NCBI RefSeq assembly: GCF_011397635.1
Contig: NC_064755.1
Location: forward strand, 39,662,059-39,726,058
Direction of reading: 5' to 3'
DNA length: 64,000 nucleotides
DNA from: Epinephelus fuscoguttatus
Taxonomy: Eukaryota; Chordata; Actinopteri; Perciformes; Serranidae
The notes under the pieces are model-generated. The model saw nothing but the letters and a program-made list of their open reading frames with translations, ran no database searches and had not been told where the DNA came from. Shown here piece after piece: positions 1 to 12,000 of this stretch. Numbering within the stretch: position 1 is the first letter of the stretch; each line of letters starts with the position of its first letter. Position numbers and translations under genes: made by a program.

Positions 1-65
1 TGGTGATGTGTTCAAGTGTCCTCTGGACACCAGAAGCTCTGCAAACTGCACCAGACTCAACCTGG
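1..65 (+). CDS. itga11: itga11 window exon 1 (likely exon 3), 5'-truncated by the window
   Basis: The exon reads [20 protein letters not shown] in frame from base 2, matching the TGDVYKCP...NCTKLNLG segment of alpha-11, with a sequon NCT. It ends one base into a codon before the donor gtgagc. Its 5' border is outside the window. Confidence 0.9.
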
Positions 66-3000
66 GTGAGCAACATGTTGATACTTCACATGTTCATTAA
101 AATCACAGCAGGTGACAGTAAACAAGTTGAAGTATTACAAAGTATTTAGAGTAAAACAGATGCTGGCAGCTGCACACTGAAACATGACGGCATCGGTTCA
201 AATCCCATTTCCAGTTTTCACGCTGTCTTTCTGAAGTAGCAACAGGCCTCCTACAGTGTAAAAATGTTCTGTTACAACTAAAAGTCCTGCAGTTTTCTTG
301 TTCAGCAACATGAATAGATAATAATTTTCAGAACTTCTGCTGTTGGCAGGGGCGTTTCTTGGGACTGAGAACATTGGGGGCTGAGCCCAGAACCTTATAG
401 GGAAGTCTAGGGGATCCTACCTGGGAAAAAAGCTCTATGCTTTCTTGAGCCTTATTGCGTCTTGTCTACAGCCAAATACTGCCAACATGTACTTCAAAAT
501 GTGTCAAAATAAAATTATATTATATTGATAGAAACAGGATGATGCACTTATAGATAACACAGGAATTAAAGCCAAAAAAATAAATATTTTGTTAATATTT
601 TGACTGAAGCCAAGTCATATTCCCCCTCAATTTTTAAAAAATGTTACATGATTTGCGATTTTTAGTTTGCTTTTTTTTTAAACACCAGACCATGTGAAAA
701 AGTTGAGTGATGCTGCCTACAGACTATATCAGGAGCCATATTTTCCCCAAAAAATGCACATTACATGAGTCAGTTTAATTTTTGGTATTTTATTTTTCCT
801 TCCTTGCTAAAGTGGCACTCACTGGGCTCAATTATATTGTTTTAATTATGAAATACAAGAGATGGTAGTAAAGAGTTTAAATGTTGCAACAATATATGAG
901 TAGCCTAATCAATAACAACACTGACAAATATCTACATGAATAACTGTATACATGCAGGCAAAATGAGATAGAGGTGCTCGGCAGCGCTCAGCAGCCCTTC
1001 GGAAGTCCTCGGGAGTTTTATTGTGAAAGCTCAGCTTTCACAATAAAAAGAAAAAGGCCAACACTTCAACCCACACAGCAACGTTAGAAGGACATAACAA
1101 CAGTTACGTAGTTGTGTGCGGTATCTTTGGTAACTTATGTGAGAAAAATATCACTGAATTTATGTGTGGGAAAAGTCGCCAGCCGTACCGAGCCTTCAGG
1201 GATTTTCAGCCCGCCTAAGAGCGTCTATCACCGGGGAGGACTGTCCCGCAGCTCCGCCGGCACGCCCCCCTAACACTACACGTTTCACATAATTTTGAAG
1301 GAATAAACAGAATTTAAATTATTCATTTACCTGTTTTTGGAAACGGCTCCCTGGAGACGTGAGCCTCAGCCGAGTCAGCCTCCTTGTTTTTGAAAAAACG
1401 TCTTATATCCATGATCTTTCGTGTTGTTGCTAAAACATCTCCCTCCAGCGCGCCAGTGGTTTAGATACCGGAAGAGCCTGGTGACGCGAGGCTATCAGCC
1501 AATAAAACACGGATGCTTCACGCAACCCCTCTCTCTGATTAACCAGTCTCGAAGTCATCCTGTGTTGCATTCACTGAAAATGGAAAACTACAACTTCTTT
1601 AGTGGCTCGTTAATGTACAGTTATCATTATTTCTTCTGAAGTTGAATTATCCGGGGCTTAAGAAAAAACGTTCGGGGCTAAAGCCCCTGATGACCAGGCC
1701 AGGCGACGCCACTGGCTGTTGGATTTATTTCAGGGTATGTGACACCTTTACCATTATTACTCATGTAAATCCTGACAGAGCAGATGCAGTTATTGTCTGT
1801 TCATGTGTCTCCAAACAAGCCTTTCTGTGTGGAATGAATCACTCTCTGAGTCAGTAAAGGGAAAATTCAAACTAAATGCACCTGCTGTCTATGAACCCAG
1901 TGCTGTGATTAAATTTTTCACTAAAATGACATGAAAGAAGTATCAGAAATTATTGTGACAAACATGTAACACAGACTGAAGCTCCACTGTGTAAAGTTTA
2001 GTGATGTGTTTGAAACAGGGAAACTTTCTCTGGACAACGTGTCTGAGAGAAAAGACAACATGAGGCTGGGAATGACGCTGACCTCCAACCCAAAAGACAA
2101 CAGCTTTGTGGTGAGTCACATGACACACTGAGAGACTTCCTCTGTATCGGCTCAGCTTCACTTCAAATGACTGACACAGTGAAACCAAGTCCTTGTACTT
2201 CCTACTGTCATCTAAACCAGTGGTAGGCAACCTGAGGCTCTAGAGCCTCATGCAGCTGTTTCACCTGTCTCCAGTGGCGCCCTGCGGCTTTGACAAAAAT
2301 TTGTATCATCATAGTAAACCTTAAGAACTTCTTACATGCTCCAACTGTAAAAATGTGCAGCCTATGAACTAAATAAAAAAAACGTTTTAACATTTCATCA
2401 ACTAAAATGTGCGTCACACATCTCTGGCCTCTCAGCTTTTTCTCTTAGTTTTGCCAAACCTCAGTAGCAGTAGCTCGTCTTCAGTCTCCCTAGCTAGGCT
2501 GGCTACGGTGTCTGAAAAAGGAGAAGTCTTGGAGGAAAACTGAATATCTAATAGGATGTGGACAGGTTTGTTTGCTTTTTATTGCTAAAGTTAAAGTACT
2601 GAACAATCATGAAGAGCCCGCTGCAGAGTAGTGAGCAGCCATCTTGTGGTAAAACATACTAATGAATGCTCATTTTGAACTATTAATAATGTTCATAGGC
2701 CAATTTAGACTTTAGGCTGTGTTACCTTCATATTAAGCTCACTTATATGTTTTTGTGGCTCCAGGTTTTTAAAAACTATTTAATATATATAACATATAAC
2801 AAACGAGTCTTTTGATAGTAAAGGTTGCCGACCCCTGCTCTAAACTGTAGCTGGTGTGGTCATACTTTTATGGATACACGAGGATTGCAGTGTTCATTTC
2901 ACCTAATTAACAGATCTGACAAACAGAATAATCTGAAATTTTAAAAAATCTAAATGATTAAGAAGTCCCTTCAATTTTTGCAGGTTTTTTTGGGGGATTA

Positions 3001-6000
3001 TTGAAACCAAAAATGCCTGATTCACAGCAGTTTTTCTGTTGTTATGTTTTTAGGCAGTGAAACAGTTGCTTTTTTTCATATTTAATTAAAAATCAAAGGC
3101 AACTCGTTCCAGTGAGAACAAAACTGCACTGTTCTGAGTGCTCTCAGTAACCTTGTCCATGTGTTTCAGTCATTCTCTGAGTGTTTTTTGTGGTAGAAAA
3201 TTGTCAATCGAGGACCACAACATTGCACACAGTGCAAAACAGTTTAGTCCCGCTTTTGGTTTTTAGCAGTAATTTTGTTGGTGAATGTGACACAAATGTG
3301 TTGCCCATTTCTGCAATTTCACCACCAGAAACAATGAAGTGGGTGTGGTGACAGTATGATTGTTGGGAAACTATGGAGACTGCTCAAATTTACGGTAAAG
3401 TTGCGGTGATCAGACAAAATTACAAGATCGTGCAGAATTCACGGGGAATGGTTGCATTTGCATTAACTGTTGCCATGGTGACATCCTGGAGGATCTGACT
3501 TGTTAACCCAAGTGTTGTTTTGTCCTGCTGAATGTGTCCTCAGACCTGTGGTCCACTCTGGTCTCATGAATGTGGAAGCTCCCTGTACAGCACAGGAATC
3601 TGCTCCAAAGTCAGCCGAAACTTCAAACTGTCCCACACCATCGCACCCGCCCTGCAGAGTAATCACTATGCATTTACCCATCCATCCATCCCTCTGTCTC
3701 TCCATCCGTCTGCCTGTCCTGTATCCATCCTGTTTGTTTTTATCCTGCAGGGTGTGAGACCCTCATGGACATTGTGATCGTTCTGGATGGTTCTAACTCC
3801 ATCTACCCATGGTACGAGGTCCAGGACTTCCTCATCACCATCCTGCAGAAATTCTACATCGGCCCAGGTCAGACGCAGGTCGGTTCATCACTGAATCTTA
3901 AAAAGTCTGGTGGGATTCAAAACTGTTCAAATAAGATTTGTCTCAAATTCTCAAGATGTTTCAACACCATGAATATAGAAGGTAAATAAATATGATATCA
4001 TCCACCTCTGATATGATATTCCCCCTAACAGCCTACAGAGGAAGAGTCTGTAGCCCAAGTTATTTATCTGTTATTTGTTCATTGGTTCTTTTTAAATACA
4101 TATATTCTGAATAAACTGTAGTTTTAGTGCCTCTTCATGCTCTGATTGCTGTGTCAGAGGCTTTTCCTCTGATACATTCAGAGGGAATACTCCGAATTCT
4201 TTGGCAAGATGCTACAAAATGTCAAGATATTAAATATAACCACAAACTCTCAGCTACTGGCAGCGTTCAGCCCTGAAAACTTTGGTCGTTGGTGGAATTT
4301 CCCTCACAACAGTTCACATGAAACCAGGGCTGTTACTGCTAACGAAAGACGAAGGTCATGTCTTTAATATTTTCACATCTCTTTCCATTTACAGCCCCTG
4401 ACCTGCTGACCTCGTTAAAACCTGACCTCATGTGGAAGCATATACGTTTTGTCTCTCTGACTGTGGTCTTTGTTTCTGTGGTCTTCACAGACTACAGACA
4501 AAAACTGGCAGTAAAACAGTCATGGGCACAATGGTGGACCAACCTTGTGATCTTTAGAGCTATGCTGCCATACATGACAAAAAAATACAAATCATTCTGT
4601 AAAAATTGGAATGGAGTTGGGGTTTCCAGAGGCAGTGAGTCTTGTCCAACCCAGTGACCGGAAAAAAATGTTGGCATTGTGTGTTTCTGCAAACCACAGA
4701 TATGTTGCTTTTGAACAATTTTTACGTACAATGCCAACATTTTAAAGTGACGTAGTTCTGATTGCATGTATATAAGCTGAGTTTCTGAAGTAGAGGGGAT
4801 GGTGGATGATGGATGGTGTGACACCTAGGCAAGACAGCTGCCACCGTCTCAGACCAATAAACAACAAAAGCTGGTATTTTTAACATGCTGTCTGGACATT
4901 TCCAGCCGTGCTCATTGCGACGAAAGTGGGTATTTTAAGCCAAAACATGATCTTTTCCTCACCATAACCAAGTGGGTTTTGTGCCTAAACCTAACCAAAA
5001 GTTAACCACAGCATTGTCACAGCATTTATTCTGGTGATTGAGCCGGTCTCGTCACAATACGGCGAAACAATCCCTGTAGATTACTGACTGGTCTGACAAA
5101 TATCTGCCAGGCCTAGTTGACTCCGTATCTTCTTCAGGCTTTAAACTTTATGTTTATGAGGGTGCTTTCACACCTGCCCTGTTTGGTTCATTTGCCCCCT
5201 CAGTGCGGTTCTTTTGGGCAGGTGTGAACACAGCAATCACACTCAGGTGTGAACAAAACAACCAGACTGAGACCTTCTTGAAGAGGTGGTCTCAGTCTGG
5301 TTACAAACGAACTCTGGTGCGGTTCGTTTGTGGTGAGAACGTGTTCGACCTGGATGTGAAGCAACTGCAGTCACATGACACATTGTTTGGGTTAAACATG
5401 AGCATGTTCCAGTCCTGGAGGATTATTAATGTGCACCTCCTCCTGTACTGCCTTAATATGCACATTCAGCACATCCAATGCATCAAAATATTGTTTTCTA
5501 GTTGGAGCCGTGCCTCGTTTTCAAACTGTATGGTTTGACTAAAATGAACAATGACAGCAACATAGTCCACGATGAGCAGCGCTAAAATCAACCTGCGTAG
5601 TTGTCCCTCCATTGTGACATTAGAAAGTGTCACATTTATCTTGCAAGTGTACTCTTCTTCAACGTTTGCTTTACTTCCTGGATTTTTCCCACATGGAAAT
5701 TCTGACCAATCAAGAGCAGCTTTCTCACACAAGGCATTTGATCTGGTCCTCTTGTAAATGCTGCCGTGAGAACACCAACCAACTCTAGGCAATTATACAA
5801 CTTTGGAACAACATGAGTCCCTGATTCAGACCAAAGGAGACGACTCTAGGTCTGGAAGAAGCCTTTGTGTCAAGTTATGTTCCAGCATGCAACTGAGAAC
5901 TGGGAAACCTGCAAAAGTATTGGAGACAGTGGGTGATGTTCATCTTGTCCAGACGAGAAATTATCTGCTGCAGTTGAGTGGCCACCAGTAGCAGACTGGT

Positions 6001-8992
6001 TTTACTGGGAGCTGACCTGCAGGCTAACAGAGGACTCTGATCAGGTGTTAAGTTAGTTAGGTCAGTAGTTCTCAACGAGGGGTCCACAGACCCTAAAGGT
6101 TTCTTGAGGGAGTTCCAGGGGGTCCCCAAAAAATGGTGAATATTTCATTTTCACTATTTAGAAGTGAGCCCAGTGTGAGTAAGAAAGTCATGAGTGGCTG
6201 CTCTGATCAAAGGTTTCACTTCCTCCACAGTTATCTTCTTATCTACAGCTGACAACAATAGACTTCTGGTGTAACCACTGAGCTAGATGTTGCAGCAGTG
6301 AAGTGGTGATGCCTTCAGGTACAGTGTTCAGATGTGGACTAAGCTGTGTTTTGTTGCAGGTGGGTGTGGTTCAGTATGGCTCAACGGTGGTCCACGAGTT
6401 CGGCTTGGGTGAGTACCAGACGGTAGACGAGGTGGTGGAGGCCGCCAGAGGCATTGACCAGCGGGGTGGCGAGGAGACGAGGACGGCACTGGGCATCAAT
6501 GTGGCGCGGTAGGACACCTTATGAATGATAATGTCACTGTACCTTACAGCAACATACCAGGTCCAGTGATGCTTTACTTTTCTTTGCTGTGCAGGTCAGA
6601 GGCGTTCAATCGCGGCGGTCGTCCTGGTGCTAAGAAGGTGATGATCGTGATCACAGATGGAGAATCTCATGACAGCCCACAGCTAGTGCAGGTCGTCGCA
6701 GACAGCGAGAAAGACAACATCACCATGTACGCCATCGCTGTGAGTCCGTCCCTCTCTACCTTTAAACCCAGAATACCCTGCTGACTTCCTGTCTGAATTC
6801 CTCTCTGACTTCCTGTCAGGTTTCTGTTCCAGAGAACTTCCTTCCTTCTTCTTCCTTACCATTTGTCTCCTACCACCTGCACCAAAACCACTTTGTTGTG
6901 TTCTCTCTCTGGACTTCAAAGACTCTGTGTCTCATACAGGTTCTGGGTTATTACAACCGTCGGGGAATCAACCCTGAAGCCTTTCTGAAGGAAATCAAAT
7001 TCATAGCGAGTGACCCAGATGAGAAGCACTTCTTCAACGTGTCAGATGAGTCAGCACTGAAGGACATCGTGGACGCGCTGGGAGAGAGGATTTTCTCTCT
7101 GGAAGGTCAGCTGAGCCTCAGCCTGTTAAGTCTTCTTAAATCTGAAGCTGCATCTTGTGATTGTACAAAAACTTCTAAAAAGTCTAAAAAGTCACCACTG
7201 TAACATGGGTTATATTATCAATGGATCAAATGTATAATGTACTGTGGGCCTTTTGGCATTTTTCAGCTCATTATTTTGTTTTTTTAGGACCAACATCTTT
7301 GGCTCTGTCTTTAGCCCACTCATCTTCAGGCAGTAGCATCAGCAAACAAGCTTTGATACTTTGCCACTGTACACCTGCTCAGCAGCAAACAGTGGACAGA
7401 GATAGTTAAAGACGAGATGGTGAACGTAGTGGAGCATTTAGCAGCTAAAGATCAGCAGTTGATGGAGACCAAAGATAGAGCTAACAGAGAGAGAATACTG
7501 GACTGACATTCATCAAGTGACACAAACGCAAAGCCTCGTGATGAATCATCATGTTCTCTCACTCCGACTTGTCACATATCGACATTTGGCCATGGACTTT
7601 CCACGTCCAGATACGACATGAAAGGTACACTGGGTGCGTTGGTTGTTGACGTTCTGCCTGTTACATGTATTGTCTTCTTTCAAAATACACTTCCCTTTTC
7701 ACAGGAAATTTACCGATTACATACAGTCTCTTTCAAAATAAATGCACTACGTTAGTAAAACATCACAAATTGACTTTATTGGCCTTCAATGCACGTGGCC
7801 AGGCTTAAGAAAAAAGAGCAGGGTCTGGCTTTACAGTTAAACACTGCTCACCTGGGTGAAGGTCGGTGTTTGTTGGACCCATTCACCACCCCTCCTGCCC
7901 ACCCTATTTGGACCTTTGTCGCCTTAACTTTTGCTCGTGTCTCGCCGTGTTTACCGCTGATGCCGCTACACGTCATTCAACTATACCGGCAACCAGCCAC
8001 GTATCATGCCAACGTTAAAGGATGGCTTTTTCATCAGTGTCTGACGTCAAAAGTCACCTATCAAGCGTCAGATTTTGATGACTTTGGAGTGAGACTGGGT
8101 AGGGCTGCATGATTAATCGTAATAAAATCGTGATCTCGATTCATATGCATATGCAATCTAATTTTTCAATGACGGCGATTCTGCCCATGCTGGGAGTCGG
8201 GACATCATCTGCATGAAAACAAGCGCTCCCAACGACGCGGCGTTATACCACGTGATGCAGAGCGACAGCCGGCAAGGCTATTTAAGAGAAGACTGAGACA
8301 CGGGATCAAACATGGGGGGATTGCACATGCGCAGTGTAACTTGAGCTGCGATGCTGGAGGGTGACAGCAGGGGCGCTAGATAAAAAGCATAGGATCCGCT
8401 CAGGCGATCAAGGAGTGCACTTGGTGCGGTCTGCTTGGACTTTTGGACGGCGGCTGCCTGAAGTTGTCGGAATTGCATCTCTGTCATTCTCACCCACAAC
8501 GCAGGCCACCAGTGACAGTCCAGTAATAAGCTGTGAAAATGACATGCATGCACATCCCCCTTATTCCGCGGTCTCACACCATCTACTGAGCCTTTGAGGA
8601 AGTGCAGACCAGATTTTACTGCGCATGTGCAATCCCCCCATGTTTGACCCCGTGTCTCAGCCTTCTCTTGACAGCCGGCCGGCAGTTTGGAAAGCAGCGA
8701 GACAGGGGGTAAACACACTGCTCACTGTAGCCTCAGTTTGTGCCTCATTCAGATCTGCTGGTAAAGTTAACTTAGCATTAGCAAGCGTGATAAAAGACGG
8801 CAGAGAGGCGACGTTGTGCAAATAAACCAAAGATTTATTAATTTTCTGTAGCAGTAAACACATGGGCCGATAATAAATGTGTTAACTATCTATGCTAAAG
8901 CTTTACAAGCTATTCAGGGCTGCCGACGATAACATCAACATGACAAACAGCAAGGCAAGTTAACGTACTGACACTCCTCAGACAAACAGACA

Positions 8993-9034
<42 letters not shown>

Positions 9035-12000
9035 GGATAGCCTCTCAGTCCTTAGCCGCTAACGTTAGCTCATGTACAACACAGGTACCACACAAAAACT
9101 TTTACAAAGGGTCATAATGTGCTTCTAGTGACTGTCAAATCGCCCGCGAAAGATGTTTACACTGCGGACACGGAGAACAGCTGCCTGCTGTCATGGGACA
9201 AAGATCCTCTGAGAAGAAAGACGGATCAGTCTGCTCTGCCGCCAGGAACAAACTGGGAGGCAAAGATCATCTCTAAGGAAGAGGGCTCACTTTGCTGCAG
9301 GGTTCACCAAAACATTTTTTTGTTTTTTTCTTTTAATAAATTGAACACACATTAAAGAACATACAAGATCCTGTAGAGAATTAATACATATAATACAATA
9401 CAATACGATAAACACTGTCAAATTAAATAAAGGAAGAGGATTTTTTAAAGGCAATTAAAATATTGGGGATTTATGTAAAAATATACATAGAGACATATAA
9501 ATAATTATATAATTAAAGATATGTAGGGTATGTTAGGTGAATACTCCTGTCAAATGCATGGTGTTGGAACGTTTAATTTTGACTTAATTCCAGGCCTGGA
9601 ATACCTACCTCAGAAAAATGTTGTTCAACATTGATATTATTGTTAAAATTGTTTAAAACCTGTAAGAGAAGACAAGAGACTAAAGCTAAAACAGGAGTGT
9701 TCTCTCTCTGCTGACCAGAGTTTATATGCCTTGTGTCTCTTGTATCAGGCACAATCATAGGCTTTGTTATTTAATGATATATTTTTTTTATTCTTTATTG
9801 ATAATTTTTGTTACTTTTCCTTTTGTATCATAGCCTGAGTATCAGACTGAAGCTCCCAGAACCTTCAGTCTGACATGGCTTCCATTGAAGGTGATTTACA
9901 AGGGGGAGGGAATCTGATTTTTCCCTAACCAATCAGTAGAGATCAACGACTCACCCAGAATCTGACGTCATTAGTATCCATGCCTCGGGGGTGCCGAAAA
10001 CAAGCGAGCATTGCCTGTTTAAAATGTCTCCGTCGTCGTGCACGCTCAGCTGCATCGCCGTTAACTCCAGTTTAGCAGCTTCCTTAATTTGGTCCTCCAT
10101 TAACGCGAGTAGTGGCGACATACCTCGATAGCATCGTTAATGTGGTCTGTAGGATCTGTAGCAGTCGCCATTGATGCTATCCTCACCAGTTACCCACCGG
10201 CGTACAGCTTGACATCAGCGTGGCGCTGATTGGCTAATCGCTAGACCCCTGGCGTTCATTGGTCCGTCCAGCGTTTGGACGAGATAAATCGCAAATTCAT
10301 TGAAGTATGCCAGACCAGAGATGCAAGCCTACTCAGTTGAGTGGGCGGGGTCTGTGGTCTGGAACCAGGCTATTTGTATCAGGAAATAAGCACAATATAT
10401 CTTTATGTTGAAAAAAATCGTGAGAGAATCGTGATCTCAATTATAAGCCAAAAAATCGTGATTCTCATTTTTTCTAGAATCGTGCAGCCCTACGACTGGG
10501 TTGGTTCACCATATGGACTTTATGATGTGACAATATGTTATGTTACCAAAAAATGTATTTATGAAGATTTATGAAATTAGTTCTCAGACTCAGTCCACTT
10601 TCTTGCCACCTGCTGAATCCAGTATTTGCTACTTTATTTGACTGAACATCATTTACCTTGCTACGCATTTCACTTTTTTCATATTTTCTCCTCCATTTTA
10701 AGTTATGTAGGTACAAGCTGCTTATGTGAACGTTTATACTGCAAGTGGCTGCTTTCACATGCATATGGCTCAGCTGTAGGATGCACAAACCAAACGAGAA
10801 AACTAACGGCTGCAGAGAGCTGTGATGTGGCCTGCTGATTCTCAGTGGGATCAGCACCACTGGCACTATGTGGAATACTTGTAAGAGCTTTAATAAAGGA
10901 ATGCTTCACCTCCTAAATGATCACTTGTATTTCAATTACTCACCTCATGTTACCTCAAATTCATGAAGAGAACTTTTTCTGTCATGCCTCCACAGTGAAC
11001 GAAACCAAAAGAAGCAAATTGATTCTTCATGAACTGAAATAAATGGGGACCGGATTCAACAACAGCTAGACTATATCAAAACATCCGTTTACAAACTCTC
11101 ACACATGTGCAGTGTAATCAAAGTCTCATTTATCCAGTCATATGCTCAGTACATCATCTACACGTGCATTTTCACTAAAACCTTCATGTTTGAACTCTAC
11201 TTAACTGAATGCATGCGCATTCACACATGCACTTGCACAGGTGTGCTGCTCAAGAGAGTGTTTATGCAGAAGTGTTTTAGTGACAATGCATGTGTTTTGG
11301 AAGAACTGAGCATACGACTGGATAAATGAGACTTGTTTTATACTGCATGAGTTGTGTGAGAGTTTGTAAACGGATGTTTTGATATAGTTTAGCTGCTGTT
11401 AAACGCGACCCCTGCTTACTCCAATTCATCAAGAATTTTTGGGATCTCTGAATTTGACATTTATTAATTCTCTGTTCACAATGGAGGCATGCGAGACAAA
11501 AAGTTTTCTTCACAAATTCTGCACAACACGTGGTGAGTAACTGATGTACAGATGGTCATTTTGTGGGTGACGTATTCGTTTGAAATGTGAAATTAACAGG
11601 ATGATGTTGTGTGTTGTTTCTGTTTTGCAGGAACCAGCAGTCAGGGTCGAGGGTTTGGTCTGCAGATGGCTCAGGCTGGTTTCTCCTCACATTTAGTCAA
11701 AGTGAGTAGCTCACATTCACATTCATGGTCTTATACAGAGCTCTGTTAGTTCAGTTTACACTCCTGTAATCGGAATTTTACATATTCTTGTGTGTTGGTG
11801 TTAGTGAAGCGCTGATGACTCAAACTTTCTCACTCAAACTTTCTCACTCAACATTATTTTGGATTTGACTCTTAAGTTTCTCTGTGTGCAGATTTTAAGT
11901 CTGCAGATTAGTTTTTTTTTTTTTTTTTTTTTTTTTACATCTGTCCATACTGGATGAAGAATTGTTATAATTTCCCTCAAATCACTGCTGGATAACATCC

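Larger units (their letters stand above)
8099..10493. mobile_element. 2.4-kb terminal-inverted-repeat DNA element
   Basis: The left end gtagggctgcatgatt and the right end aatcgtgcagccctac are inverted copies. Both ends carry the 'aatcgtgat' AT-rich subterminal motifs common in fish hAT-type elements. The hexamer gactgg flanks both sides (8093-8098, 10494-10499). The interior has a 60-70-bp internal inverted repeat (8264-8683), a (CA)n tract and GC-rich stretches, but no intact transposase. It probably represents a non-autonomous or decayed composite element. Confidence 0.65.

Noticed and set aside
3500..3777. Two + strand frames of 81-85 codons
   Set aside because: They are itga11 exon 3 read through into introns, one in the right frame only for part of its length.
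5203..5792. Frames of 108-111 codons on both strands
   Set aside because: They lie in a probable non-autonomous DNA element and have no domain.
8278..8718. 146-codon minus-strand frame sharing a peptide with a + strand frame
   Set aside because: The shared peptide comes from an inverted repeat inside a mobile element.
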